A DNA stretch of 64,000 nt, from positions 1,116,001-1,180,000 of the forward strand of contig NZ_CP130832.1 of the NCBI RefSeq assembly GCF_030549615.1, written 5' to 3'. Shown here in pieces: positions 25,317 through 33,789 of this stretch. Position numbers and translations under genes: made by a program. Position 1 is the first letter of the stretch. Every line of letters begins with the position of its first letter. Below the pieces are notes generated by a model, which saw nothing but the letters and a program-made list of their open reading frames with translations, was not told the DNA's origin and ran no database searches. The DNA comes from Stenotrophomonas sp. 610A2 (GTDB lineage: Bacteria; Pseudomonadota; Gammaproteobacteria; Xanthomonadales; Xanthomonadaceae).

Positions 25317-26417
25317 GTGTCCCAGTCTTCGTTGAGCTTCGATGTCACCCGTTCGGACCATCCGCGTAGCGCCGAGGAGCGCGCCAAAATCCTGGAAAAG
25401 CCGGGCTTTGGTCTGCACTTCACCGACCACATGGTGGCCGTACGCTGGGACAAGGACACCGGCTGGCACAACGCGGCGGTAACGCCGTACGGCCCGATTT
25501 CGCTGGACCCGGCCGCTGCCGTGCTGCATTACGGCCAGGAAATCTTCGAAGGCATCAAGGCCTACCGTCACGCGGACGGTTCGGTGTGGACCTTCCGTCC
25601 GCAAGCCAATGCCGCACGCCTGCAGCGCTCCGCGCGCCGTCTGGTGCTGCCGGAGCTGCCGGCTGACATCTTTGTCGAATCGCTCAAGCAGCTGGTCGCG
25701 CTGGACAAGGACTGGGTGTCCGATGCCGATGAAGCCAGCCTGTACTTCCGCCCGTTCATGATCGGCGACGAAGCCTTCCTCGGCGTGCGCGGTGCGCACA
25801 AGGCGACGTATTACGTGATCGCCAGCCCGGCCGGCCCGTACTTCGCCAAGGGCGTTGCACCGGTCGCTATCTGGTTGTCCACCGATTACGCGCGCGCTGC
25901 CAAGGGTGGCACCGGTGCGGCCAAGTGCGGTGGCAACTACGCCGCTTCGCTGCTGCCGCAGCAGCAGGCGCAGGCGCAGGGTTGCTCGCAGGTGCTGTTC
26001 CTCGACCCGGTCGAGGGCAAGTACCTGGAAGAACTGGGCGGCATGAACGTGTTCCTGGTCTACGGCAAGGAAAACAAGCTGGTCACCCCGGCACTGTCGG
26101 GCAGCATCCTGGAAGGCATCACCCGCGAATCGCTGCTGCAGCTGGCCCGCGACCGCGGCATGAACGTGGAAGAGCGCCAGGTCACCATCGACGAGTGGAA
26201 GCAGGGCGTCAGCTCGGGCGAAATCACCGAGGTGTTTGCCTGCGGTACCGCTGCGGTGATCACCCCGATCGGCCAGCTCAAGGGCGAGGACTTCTCGGTC
26301 GGCGACCTCAATGCGCCGGCCGGCGAAGTGACCATGTCGCTGCGCAAGGAACTGACCGATATCCAGTACGGCCGTCAGCCGGACCGTCACGGTTGGTTGG
26401 TGCGCCTGGACGCCTGA
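25317..26417 (+). CDS. ilvE: Branched-chain amino acid aminotransferase
   Basis: This PLP-dependent fold-IV transaminase interconverts Leu/Ile/Val and their 2-oxo acids. The 366-residue protein starts at GTG 25317 after a strong GGAAGGAA ribosome site. The longer upstream frame runs through sufT and is not coding. Landmarks are YGQEIFEGIKAYR (72-84), SLYFRPFMIG (141-150) and the catalytic Lys203 in GTGAAKCGGNYAASL. It belongs to the longer, eukaryote-like class II BCAT group. A clear intrinsic terminator follows at 26441. Confidence 0.95.
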   Translation: MSQSSLSFDVTRSDHPRSAEERAKILEKPGFGLHFTDHMVAVRWDKDTGWHNAAVTPYGPISLDPAAAVLHYGQEIFEGIKAYRHADGSVWTFRPQANAARLQRSARRLVLPELPADIFVESLKQLVALDKDWVSDADEASLYFRPFMIGDEAFLGVRGAHKATYYVIASPAGPYFAKGVAPVAIWLSTDYARAAKGGTGAAKCGGNYAASLLPQQQAQAQGCSQVLFLDPVEGKYLEELGGMNVFLVYGKENKLVTPALSGSILEGITRESLLQLARDRGMNVEERQVTIDEWKQGVSSGEITEVFACGTAAVITPIGQLKGEDFSVGDLNAPAGEVTMSLRKELTDIQYGRQPDRHGWLVRLDA

Positions 26418-26440
26418 GCGACCTGTTCGGGCAGGTAGAG

Positions 26441-26476
26441 AACCCGCTGCGGCCTGTCCGCAGCGGGTTTTTCTTT
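26441..26476 (+). terminator. Intrinsic terminator after ilvE
   Basis: A perfect 12-bp stem (AACCCGCTGCGG, 26441-26452, with its complement 26458-26469), a 5-nt loop, and a T-rich tail (TTTTTCTTT) follow 23 bp after the ilvE stop. Confidence 0.92.
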
Positions 26477-26752
26477 GTCCGTACACCCACCCGCGCAGCC
26501 CAGCTGTATCAAGGAATAAGTAAATAATCTTTACGAATCACTCACTTACGTAAACGTGACGGAGCAACAGTTTCTGTTGTAACGCTCTTGTCATTGATTC
26601 AGTCGCCATTTACTGTCCGCCCACGGATCGGTAACAGGGGACTGGTTCGGGTAGTTCTACCCGGGCAGCAGCAACCTCTTCGAATCTGGCAGGGCCCCGG
26701 GTAGGACGCATGCCGCGCAAGCGGTTTCCTCTCACTGTGGAAGGGCTCATCA
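26477..26752 (+). promoter_or_regulatory. Promoter and leader region of secreted protease 1, with conserved hairpin
   Basis: This leader shares about 50 nt with the leader of the second protease gene. TACTGTC at 26611 is followed by ACGGATCGGTAACAGG (26623-26638) and a hairpin CGGGTAG-TT-CTACCCG (26648-26663). In the second leader the same hairpin position keeps pairing through G-U substitutions. The segment just upstream (26520-26600) is unusually AT-rich and probably holds the promoter. Confidence 0.55.
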
Positions 26753-28852
26753 ATGTCATCCAAATCGCGCCGTACGCTCGTTCGTGGGTTGGTGGTTGTT
26801 GGCACTGCTTCGTTGTCGTCCCTGCTTCTGTGTGCGCCGGCCTGGGCCGGTGATGTGCATCTGGCCGGCCTGGATTCCGCGCCGACGCATCAGCGCTTCA
26901 TCGTCAAATACCGTCAGGACAGCCGTCAGGCTGCAGGCGATGCCGCCCTGCAGAAAAGCCTGGTGTCCGCCGCCCGCGCACTGCCGGCGCGCGCTGGTAA
27001 AAGCATCGGCGTGCAGCATCTGCGGCGCCTGGCGGTAGGTTCGGACGTGGTCCGCGCCGATACCAAGCTGGATCGCGCCGACGCCGAAACCCTGATGCGC
27101 AAGCTGGCTGCCGATCCGAACGTCGAGTACGTCGAAGTCGATCGTCTCAACACCATCCGCCTGACCCCGAACGACACCCGCTATGGCGAGCAGTGGGGCT
27201 ATTCGGGTACTTACGGCATCAAGGCCAACCAGGCCTGGGATGTCACCAATGGCGCTGGCTCGGTGGTTGCGGTGCTGGATACCGGCATCACCGCCCACAG
27301 CGACCTGGCCGCCAATCTGCTGCCGGGCTACGACTTCATCAACGACACCACGGTGTCCAACGATGGCAACGGCCGTGACAACGATCCCAGCGATCCGGGT
27401 GATTGGGTAAGCGCCAACCAGTGTGGCGGCACCCATGCCGCGCAGAGTTCCAGCTGGCATGGCACGCACGTGGCCGGCACGATTGCCGCTGTCACCAACA
27501 ATGCCAAGGGCGTTGCCGGCGTGGCGTATGGCGCCAAGATCGTGCCGGTGCGTGTGCTCGGCACCTGCGGTGGCTACGACTCGGATATCGCCGACGCCAT
27601 CATCTGGGCCTCCGGTGGCACGGTGTCCGGCGTGCCTGCCAATGCCAATCCGGCCGAGGTGATCAATCTCAGCTTGGGTGGCTCCGGTGCCTGCGGCAGC
27701 ACCACGCAGGCGGCGATCAATGGCGCGGTCAGCCGCGGCACCACCTTGGTGATTGCAGCAGGCAACGACAACACCAATGTCTCCAACGCCTCGCCGGCCA
27801 ACTGCAACAACGTGATCGCAGTGGCATCGACGACCAGCACCGGCGCACGCTCGAGCTTCTCCAATTACGGTGCGTTGATCGACATCGCCGCGCCGGGTTC
27901 CAACATCCTGTCCACGCTCAATAGCGGTACCACCACGCCGGGCGCGGAAAGCTATGCGTCCTACAACGGCACTTCGATGGCGACCCCGCATGTGGCTGGT
28001 GTTGTCGCATTGCTGCAGGCGGTTTCAACCACGCCGAAGACGCCGGCGCAGGTGGAAGCGCTGATCAAGGCCAATGTCACCCCGTTCCCGTCCACGCCGT
28101 CGCAGAGCATCGGCCCCGGCATCCTCAATGCCAAGGCAGTGGTGGATGCAGCCAACGGCGGTGGCAATCCGAACCCGGGTGGCACGGTGTTGAACAACGG
28201 CGTGCCGATTACCGGGCTCTCCGGTGCGGCCAGCAGCACCCAGTTCTTCACTGTGGTGGTGCCTGCAGGTGCGAGCAACCTGGTGATCGCCAGCTCCGGC
28301 GGCAGCGGTGATGCCGACATGTATGTGCGTGCCGGCAGCCAGCCGACCACCGCCACCTACGATTGCCGCCCGTACAAGACCGGCAATGCGGAGAGCTGCA
28401 CTTTCGCAACTCCGGTAGCGGGTACGTATCACGTGATGCTGTCCGCCTACTCGGCATTCTCGGGTGTAAGCCTGCAGGCCAGCTGGAGTACCGGTGGCGG
28501 CAGCGGTGGCGTGCAGACCTACAGCAACGCAACTGCGGTCAACATCGTCGACAACGCCACCGTGGAAAGCGCTATCGCCGTCTCGGGGCGCAGCGGTAAT
28601 GCACCGGCATCGACGCCGGTGACGGTGGACATCAGCCACACCTGGAAAGGGGATCTGAAGGTGGATCTGGTGGCGCCGGACGGCAGCGTGTATGTGCTGA
28701 GCAACTATGCCGGTGGCAGCGCGGATGACATCAAGCAGACCTTCAACGTGAACCTGTCCAGCGAAGCACTCAATGGCAGCTGGAAGCTGCGTGTCAACGA
28801 CAAGGCCAGCGGTGATACCGGTCGTATCAACAGCTGGTCGATCAGGTTCTGA
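26753..28852 (+). CDS. Secreted subtilisin-like serine protease (StmPr-type), paralog 1
   Basis: This 699-residue preproprotein has a signal peptide to about residue 32 (CAPAWA-GD), an inhibitor-I9-like propeptide (about 45-135), and an S8 catalytic domain (about 145-455) with Asp176 (VLDTGI), His236 (HGTHVAG) and Ser408 (GTSMATPH). It continues with a PPC domain (about 475-580, with GGSGDADMYVRAG) and a P/proprotein-convertase domain (about 590-699, with ISHTWKGDLKVDLVAPDG). The architecture matches Stenotrophomonas extracellular proteases StmPr1/StmPr2. It lies in tandem with a paralog, and the two share leader sequence. Confidence 0.93.
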   Translation: MSSKSRRTLVRGLVVVGTASLSSLLLCAPAWAGDVHLAGLDSAPTHQRFIVKYRQDSRQAAGDAALQKSLVSAARALPARAGKSIGVQHLRRLAVGSDVVRADTKLDRADAETLMRKLAADPNVEYVEVDRLNTIRLTPNDTRYGEQWGYSGTYGIKANQAWDVTNGAGSVVAVLDTGITAHSDLAANLLPGYDFINDTTVSNDGNGRDNDPSDPGDWVSANQCGGTHAAQSSSWHGTHVAGTIAAVTNNAKGVAGVAYGAKIVPVRVLGTCGGYDSDIADAIIWASGGTVSGVPANANPAEVINLSLGGSGACGSTTQAAINGAVSRGTTLVIAAGNDNTNVSNASPANCNNVIAVASTTSTGARSSFSNYGALIDIAAPGSNILSTLNSGTTTPGAESYASYNGTSMATPHVAGVVALLQAVSTTPKTPAQVEALIKANVTPFPSTPSQSIGPGILNAKAVVDAANGGGNPNPGGTVLNNGVPITGLSGAASSTQFFTVVVPAGASNLVIASSGGSGDADMYVRAGSQPTTATYDCRPYKTGNAESCTFATPVAGTYHVMLSAYSAFSGVSLQASWSTGGGSGGVQTYSNATAVNIVDNATVESAIAVSGRSGNAPASTPVTVDISHTWKGDLKVDLVAPDGSVYVLSNYAGGSADDIKQTFNVNLSSEALNGSWKLRVNDKASGDTGRINSWSIRF

Positions 28853-28920
28853 GTTGATCAGGTTGCAGGTGCATCTGGTGGTTGATTGAAGGCACCATGA
28901 TGTTGTTGTGATGTGATCAG

Positions 28921-28950
28921 GCCCCGGCGTTCTCGCCGGGGCTTTTGTTT
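28921..28950 (+). terminator. Intrinsic terminator after protease 1
   Basis: The 9-bp perfect stem GCCCCGGCG (28921-28929) pairs with CGCCGGGGC (28934-28942) around a TTCT loop and is followed by TTTTGTTT. It lies 69 bp past the stop codon. Confidence 0.9.
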
Positions 28951-29300
28951 GGCTGCTGATGGCTTTTGACACGCGGTGCTGGCCGGCATGTTTGCCGTGG
29001 ATGGATCGTTCGATCCTAATTGTGCAAAGGGCGTTGGAAGCCGGCGTTGGCGCAGACGCTGATGCGCTATGCGGCGTGCTCTTTCCCTACCGATGCAGTG
29101 GCAGTTCAAGACTGCGTCCGGGACAGCGCTTTCAGTAGTACTCCGATGGGAGCGCTCTGGCGCAATGCCTACTGTCGGCAAACGGATCGGCAACAGGCTG
29201 ATCCGGGTGGTTCTGCCCCGGTGGTGACTGCACCGCACTGGGATGCCTGGCAGAACGGGCGCCGCATCAGCGGCATCTCTCCATGCAGAAGGATTCAAAG
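28951..29300 (+). promoter_or_regulatory. Promoter and leader region of secreted protease 2, with conserved hairpin
   Basis: No gene is recognised here. TACTGTC (29170-29176) and ACGGATCGGCAACAGG (29182-29197) precede a hairpin GGGTGG-TT-CTGCCC (29205-29218). They match the protease 1 leader in order and spacing. The shared block lies about 130 nt before the start codon, versus about 140 nt for protease 1, so it is probably in the 5' untranslated region. Confidence 0.55.
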
Positions 29301-31412
29301 ATGTCGTCCATATCGCGCCATAGGCTTTGCCATGGGTTGCTGGCTGTTGGAACCGCTTCGCTGTCTTCGTTGCTGTGCATGCCCGCGCTGGCCGGTGAAG
29401 TGCGGCTTGCGGGTCTGGAGGCCGAGCCAGTGCATCAACGCTTCATCGTCAAATTCCGCGAAGGAAGCGCCACCGCAGAGGCTGGAATCGTAGGTGGGAA
29501 GACACTGGCTGCAGCGTCACGTGGGTTGCCGGTACGCGCCGGCAAGGCGAGCGCCCTGCAGCACTTGCGCCGGTTGGCGGTAGGTGCGGATCTGTTGCAG
29601 GTGGACACTCCGCTGGATCGCATCGAGGCCGCAGCGCTGATGCACCGTTTGGCGGCAGATCGCGATGTCGAGTACGTCGAGATTGATCGGCGGCATACCA
29701 TTCACGCCATACCTGATGACCCACGTTTCAGCGAGCAGTGGGGCTTGTCCGGCACCTATGGCATCAAGGCTGGACAGGCGTGGGACAACGCGACCGGGGA
29801 GGGTGTGGTGGTGGCAGTGCTGGATACCGGTATCGCCCGCCACAGCGACCTGAGCGCAAACGTCCTGCCGGGTTATGACTTCATCAGCGACACTGCCATG
29901 GCCAATGACGGGGATGGCCGTGATGGCGACGCCAGTGATCCGGGCGATTGGGTGACAGCCAATCAATGCGGTGGAAGTCATGGCCCGCAGAACTCCAGTT
30001 GGCATGGTACGCACGTGGCAGGAACGGTGGCGGCGGTGACCAACAACGGCAAGGGGGTTGCAGGCGTTGCGCCAGGAGCGAGGATTCTGCCGGTGCGCGT
30101 GCTGGGTCGTTGTGGCGGCTACACCTCGGATATCGCCGATGCCATCGTCTGGGCGGCGGGCGGAGACGTGACAGGCGTGCCGCAGAATGGCAACCCGGCC
30201 GAGGTCATCAACCTCAGCCTTGGCGGCGATGGTGCCTGCGGCAGCACAATGCAGGACGCGATCAATCGCGCGGTAGGCAGGGGCACTACGCTGGTGATCG
30301 CGGCTGGCAACAGCAACGTCAATGTGACCAATGCCTCCCCGGCCAATTGCGACAACGTCATTGCCGTTGGTGCCAGCGACAGTGCCGGCAAACGTTCGAT
30401 CTGGAGCAGTACCCAGCAGTCGAACTACGGCCCGCTGGTGGATGTGGCGGCACCGGGTAGCAACATACTTTCCACGCTAAATACCGGCAGTAAGCGGCCC
30501 GCGGGCGAGAGCTACGCTTTCCACGGTGGAACCTCGATGGCGACGCCACATGTGGCTGGCGTTGTGGCGCTGGTGCAACAGGTATCCAGTCCAGCGCGAA
30601 CTCCCGCGCAGATCGAGGCCTTGATCAAGGCGACGGCAACGCCATTTCCAATGACACCAGATCGGGATATAGGCATCGGTATCGTCAACGCGCAGGCAGC
30701 TGTGGCAATGGCGATGGGCGGCACATTGCCGCCGGATCCCGAGCCCGAGCCGGTGGTTGAGCTGTTCAACGGGGTGCCGCTGACCGATCTGGCTGCCAGC
30801 AAGGGCAGCAATCGCTATTACCAGGTGCAGCTGCCGGCAGCGGCGTCGAACCTGTTGATCAGCATTGCCGGCGGCAGCGGTGATGCGGATCTGTATGTGC
30901 GTGCGGCAAGTCGCCCAACCGCCTCCCGTTATGATTGCCGCCCATTCCGCGGCGGAAATGGAGAAAGCTGCAGCATCCCTACACCTGTTGCAGGCACCTA
31001 CCATGTCATGTTGACCGGTTACACGGCTTACTCGGGCGTTAGCCTGAGGGCCAGCTGGGGTCTGGTGCCGGCGCAGACCTATCGCAGCAGCGAGGGGCTG
31101 GACATCCTCGACAACACCACGGTGGAGAGCACGATCAGCGTAACCGGGCGCACTGCCAATGCGCCAGCAGCGACTCCGGTGATAGTGGATATCAGCCATA
31201 GCTGGCGTGGTGATCTGAAGGTGGAGTTGCTCGCGCCCGGTGGCCGTGCCTATCTGCTGAGCAACTACGAAGGTGGTAGTGCCGATGACATCAAACAGAC
31301 CTTCGAGGTTGATCTGTCCAGCGAGGCCTTGAATGGCATCTGGAAGCTAAGGGTCAACGACAAGGCTACTGGCGATACCGGGCGTCTCAATGGCTGGTCG
31401 ATCACGTTCTAG
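29301..31412 (+). CDS. Secreted subtilisin-like serine protease (StmPr-type), paralog 2
   Basis: The protein has 703 residues from ATG 29301, which has AGAAGGA 7 nt upstream and aligns with the start of paralog 1; the in-frame ATG at 29283 is less likely. It has the same domain order as paralog 1: signal peptide (to about residue 31), propeptide, S8 domain with Asp175, His235 and Ser412, a PPC domain (GGSGDADLYVRAA) and a P domain. Substitutions are spread evenly, so the duplication is not recent. Both are presumably exported by Sec and type II secretion. Confidence 0.92.
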   Translation: MSSISRHRLCHGLLAVGTASLSSLLCMPALAGEVRLAGLEAEPVHQRFIVKFREGSATAEAGIVGGKTLAAASRGLPVRAGKASALQHLRRLAVGADLLQVDTPLDRIEAAALMHRLAADRDVEYVEIDRRHTIHAIPDDPRFSEQWGLSGTYGIKAGQAWDNATGEGVVVAVLDTGIARHSDLSANVLPGYDFISDTAMANDGDGRDGDASDPGDWVTANQCGGSHGPQNSSWHGTHVAGTVAAVTNNGKGVAGVAPGARILPVRVLGRCGGYTSDIADAIVWAAGGDVTGVPQNGNPAEVINLSLGGDGACGSTMQDAINRAVGRGTTLVIAAGNSNVNVTNASPANCDNVIAVGASDSAGKRSIWSSTQQSNYGPLVDVAAPGSNILSTLNTGSKRPAGESYAFHGGTSMATPHVAGVVALVQQVSSPARTPAQIEALIKATATPFPMTPDRDIGIGIVNAQAAVAMAMGGTLPPDPEPEPVVELFNGVPLTDLAASKGSNRYYQVQLPAAASNLLISIAGGSGDADLYVRAASRPTASRYDCRPFRGGNGESCSIPTPVAGTYHVMLTGYTAYSGVSLRASWGLVPAQTYRSSEGLDILDNTTVESTISVTGRTANAPAATPVIVDISHSWRGDLKVELLAPGGRAYLLSNYEGGSADDIKQTFEVDLSSEALNGIWKLRVNDKATGDTGRLNGWSITF

Positions 31413-31437
31413 CCCAAGGCAACGCTTGCCACCGTGG

Positions 31438-31462
31438 ATGAGTCCGACATCGTCGGACTCAT
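31438..31462. terminator. Perfect 11-bp hairpin between convergent genes
   Basis: ATGAGTCCGAC (31438-31448), loop ATC and its complement (31452-31462) lie in the 64-bp gap between the convergent protease 2 and ybaK genes. The symmetric stem could act on both strands, but neither side has a T-run, so termination would be weak or Rho-assisted. Confidence 0.45.
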
Positions 31463-31476
31463 GCCGGTGAGGGCAC

Positions 31477-31953
31477 TCAGTCTTCGCAGATATCGGCGCA
31501 ACTGGCGTGCAGGACCTGCATCGCATCAGCGGGAGCGATATCCAGCAGCAGGCCGCGTTGGCCGGCGTTGATGTACAGCGTGTCGTGCTGCGAAGCGCTG
31601 GCGGCGAATACCACCTTGGCCGGTCGCTGCTGTGCGAAAGGACTGATACCACCAACCTTGTAGCCGCTGCGCTTCTCGGCCTCGGGTACTTCCATCATCT
31701 GCGCGTGCTTGCCGCCGCAATGGGCGGCAAGCTTCTTCAGGGACAGGCGCTGATCGGAGGGAATGACTGCGATCAGCGCTTGCTTGTCCACCCACGCCAT
31801 CAGCGTCTTGAACATCTGCGCGGGCGCGATGCCCAGCGCCTGCGCTGCCGCCAGCCCTTTGCTGTCGACATCTGCCGAGTAGTCATAGGCATGCACGCCG
31901 TGGGCGATGCCGGCCTTGTCCAGTGCGGCGGTTGCGCGGGTGCTCCTTGCCAC
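31477..31953 (-). CDS. ybaK: Cys-tRNA(Pro) deacylase YbaK
   Basis: This 158-residue editing protein hydrolyses Cys-tRNA(Pro) made by prolyl-tRNA synthetase. Typical segments are QMFKTLMAWVDKQALIAVIP (with the conserved lysine), RSGYKVGGISPFAQQ and LYINAGQRGLLLDI. The start is GTG at 31953, directly abutting the TAA stop (31954-31956) of the upstream asparaginase-like gene, so the two are translationally linked. Confidence 0.93.
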   Translation of the reverse strand: MARSTRATAALDKAGIAHGVHAYDYSADVDSKGLAAAQALGIAPAQMFKTLMAWVDKQALIAVIPSDQRLSLKKLAAHCGGKHAQMMEVPEAEKRSGYKVGGISPFAQQRPAKVVFAASASQHDTLYINAGQRGLLLDIAPADAMQVLHASCADICED

Positions 31954-32442
31954 TTACAGCGATTCGAAGCGATTGGCGTCGACGTTCTTGCGGACCTTCT
32001 CCGGATTCCAGATGCGGCCGTTCATGGCGATGTAGACGCCTTCGGGCAGCGATTGCACCGCACCGATCGCGCAGCCGATGTTGAACTCGGCATCGGAGCC
32101 GCGGAAGCGCGCCGGGCTGAGTGCACCGGTCATCACGATGGTCTTGCCGGGGATGGTGGCCAGCACCTTGCCAGTGGCGACCATCGAGTCGGTACCGTGG
32201 GTGACCAGCACGTGGCGGGTCGGCTGCGCGGCGATGGTGGCGCGGATCAGTTCGCGGTCGTCGTCGCTGATGTGCAGCGAGTCCTTGCGCAGGATCGGAA
32301 TCACGTTGAAACGGAAGGTCACGCCCAGCTCGCGCAGGATCATGCCGATCTGCGGATCACCAATCTGGTAATCGGACTTGTCGTCGAAGTAGATCTTGTC
32401 GATCGTGCCGCCGGTGGTGACGATCAGGAGTTCTTCCATCAT
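31954..32442 (-). CDS. Single-domain asparaginase-like protein
   Basis: The 162-residue protein corresponds to only the N-terminal domain of class I/II L-asparaginases. It has both threonine motifs, TTGGTID near the start and THGTDSM in the middle, with GKTIVMTGALSPARF after. The C-terminal dimer-forming domain is absent, yet the gene ends cleanly and abuts ybaK, so it is a short family form rather than a broken gene. ATG 32442 has AAGGA 9 nt upstream; ATG 32439 is the alternative. Enzymatic activity is uncertain. Confidence 0.82.
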   Translation of the reverse strand: MMEELLIVTTGGTIDKIYFDDKSDYQIGDPQIGMILRELGVTFRFNVIPILRKDSLHISDDDRELIRATIAAQPTRHVLVTHGTDSMVATGKVLATIPGKTIVMTGALSPARFRGSDAEFNIGCAIGAVQSLPEGVYIAMNGRIWNPEKVRKNVDANRFESL

Positions 32443-32776
32443 TGCGGTAAATCCTTGCGGTGACTGCCAGCGGCACAGGCCGCGATGCCACAAATGATAA
32501 TGCCGTAAGCGACGCCGGGCCACGTCAGGTCACGCAGGTAGAGCCGAGCCATGCCCGGCTGGGGCTTGCCCTGGGAATCATCGGCACCTTGTAGGAGCGG
32601 CGTCAGCCGCGAAACCGGCGGCCCGCCAGATCACCAGCTTGCCCGCAGTTTCAGGAATGCCAGCTTCGCGGCTGACGCCGCTCCCACAAACTGGATTGTC
32701 GGTAACGCCCAAGCCGAGCATGGCTCGGCTCTACCGGGAGGGATTGCCGGCAACGCCCCCGCCGGGCTGGCTGGGG
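32443..32776. repeat. Repeat-filled intergenic region
   Basis: It contains a diverged GTAG-headed stem-loop (32538-32560), an inverted GGAGCGGC pair (GTAGGAGCGGCGTC... from 32591 and its complement ending near 32688), and a minus-orientation GTAG-type element with AGCCGAGC core (32712-32734). No ORF is supported. Confidence 0.7.
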
Positions 32777-33121
32777 CTAACGGGCCTTCTTGGCGGCAAA
32801 ACGGGCGCGCATGCCGGGGATGCTGACCAGGGCCACGATCAGCAGCGCCAGGACGATCTCGATCCAGGCATAGAGGGCGGTATCGCGATGGCTCCAGGCG
32901 CTCATTACGCCGTGGCTGAACCAGAACAGCGCAAGAACGCCTGCCCAGAAGCGCGCGACCGCGCGCTGTGCCAATACACCCAGCAGCAACAGTACCGGCG
33001 GCGCCACGAACACCAAGGCCACCGCCAGCAGATGACGGTCGGTGCGGAACCACCACGCATACAGCCCGGCCAACAGCGCCAGCGCCAATGCCAGGATCAG
33101 GTCGCGGCTGCGGCTGCTCAT
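32777..33121 (-). CDS. DUF2069 inner-membrane protein
   Basis: The 114-residue protein has four hydrophobic segments (for example LILALALALLAGLYAWWF and VALVFVAPPVLLLLGVL) and WFSHGVMSAW, the DUF2069 hallmark. It overlaps the wrbA stop by 4 bp. The DUF2069-wrbA pairing is common in gammaproteobacteria. Its function is unknown. Confidence 0.82.
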   Translation of the reverse strand: MSSRSRDLILALALALLAGLYAWWFRTDRHLLAVALVFVAPPVLLLLGVLAQRAVARFWAGVLALFWFSHGVMSAWSHRDTALYAWIEIVLALLIVALVSIPGMRARFAAKKAR

Positions 33122-33711
33122 TGCGTCAGGCGCCGGGCGATATCGGCCACCCGTCGGCCCAATGCCCGTGCCAGCACGGCCTCATCGTCGGTGGGTTGCG
33201 GATCATCCTGGCTGCCGGCCACATGGCTGGCGCCATACGGCGTGCCACCGCTGCTGGTGTGGCTCAGCGCCGGCTCGGTGAAGGGGATGCCAACAATCAG
33301 GCAGCCGTGGTGCAGCAGCGGCAGGTGCATCGACAACAGGGTCGACTCCTGGCCGCCGTGCATCGAGGCGGTGGAGGTGAATACCGCGGCCGGCTTGCCG
33401 GCCAGGGTGCCGTTGACCCATTCCGCGCCCAGTCCGTCGAGGAAATGCTTTACCGGCGCGGCCATGTTGCCGAAACGGGTAGGGCTGCCCAGCACGATGC
33501 CATCGCATTCGGCCAGATCGGCGATCTCCACATAGGGCGCGCCGTCATCTGGCACAGGCGGGGCGCTGGTCTGGGTGACGGCGGCGACCGGTGGCACCGT
33601 GCGCAGGCGGGCGCTCATGCCCGGCACCTCGCCGATACCGCGGGCGATCTGCCGCGCCAGCCGGGCCACCGAACCGCCGCGGCTGTAGTAAAGCACCAGA
33701 ATCTCCGCCAT
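33118..33711 (-). CDS. wrbA: NAD(P)H:quinone oxidoreductase WrbA
   Basis: This 197-residue flavodoxin-like protein performs two-electron reduction of quinones. The FMN phosphate loop is LYYSRGGSVARLA near the N terminus, followed by GSPTRFGNMAAPVKHFLD, FTSTASMHGGQESTLLSMH, and the terminal TPYGASHVAGSQ. ATG 33711 gives MAEILVLYYS; an ATG four codons upstream is possible. Confidence 0.92.
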   Translation of the reverse strand: MAEILVLYYSRGGSVARLARQIARGIGEVPGMSARLRTVPPVAAVTQTSAPPVPDDGAPYVEIADLAECDGIVLGSPTRFGNMAAPVKHFLDGLGAEWVNGTLAGKPAAVFTSTASMHGGQESTLLSMHLPLLHHGCLIVGIPFTEPALSHTSSGGTPYGASHVAGSQDDPQPTDDEAVLARALGRRVADIARRLTQ

Positions 33712-33789
33712 CGCACCGTTCACTCACTCTTGTAGGAACCGGCAGTATCAACGATGCGGCCCGCGCTTTGCATCGGGTACCCTTGCCGA

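Noticed and set aside
24990..26486. 498-codon minus-strand frame opposite ilvE
   Set aside because: Antisense shadow of ilvE/sufT; the translated sequence has no family features.
26756..27991. 411-codon minus-strand frame opposite protease 1
   Set aside because: Ala/Gly/Arg-rich shadow; the plus strand carries a complete protease.
29020..29493. 157-codon plus-strand frame before protease 2
   Set aside because: It overlaps the protease start in another frame and has no recognisable features.
31438..31462. Bidirectional intrinsic terminator
   Set aside because: The stem is perfect but neither side has a T-run, so I list it as a weak terminator only.
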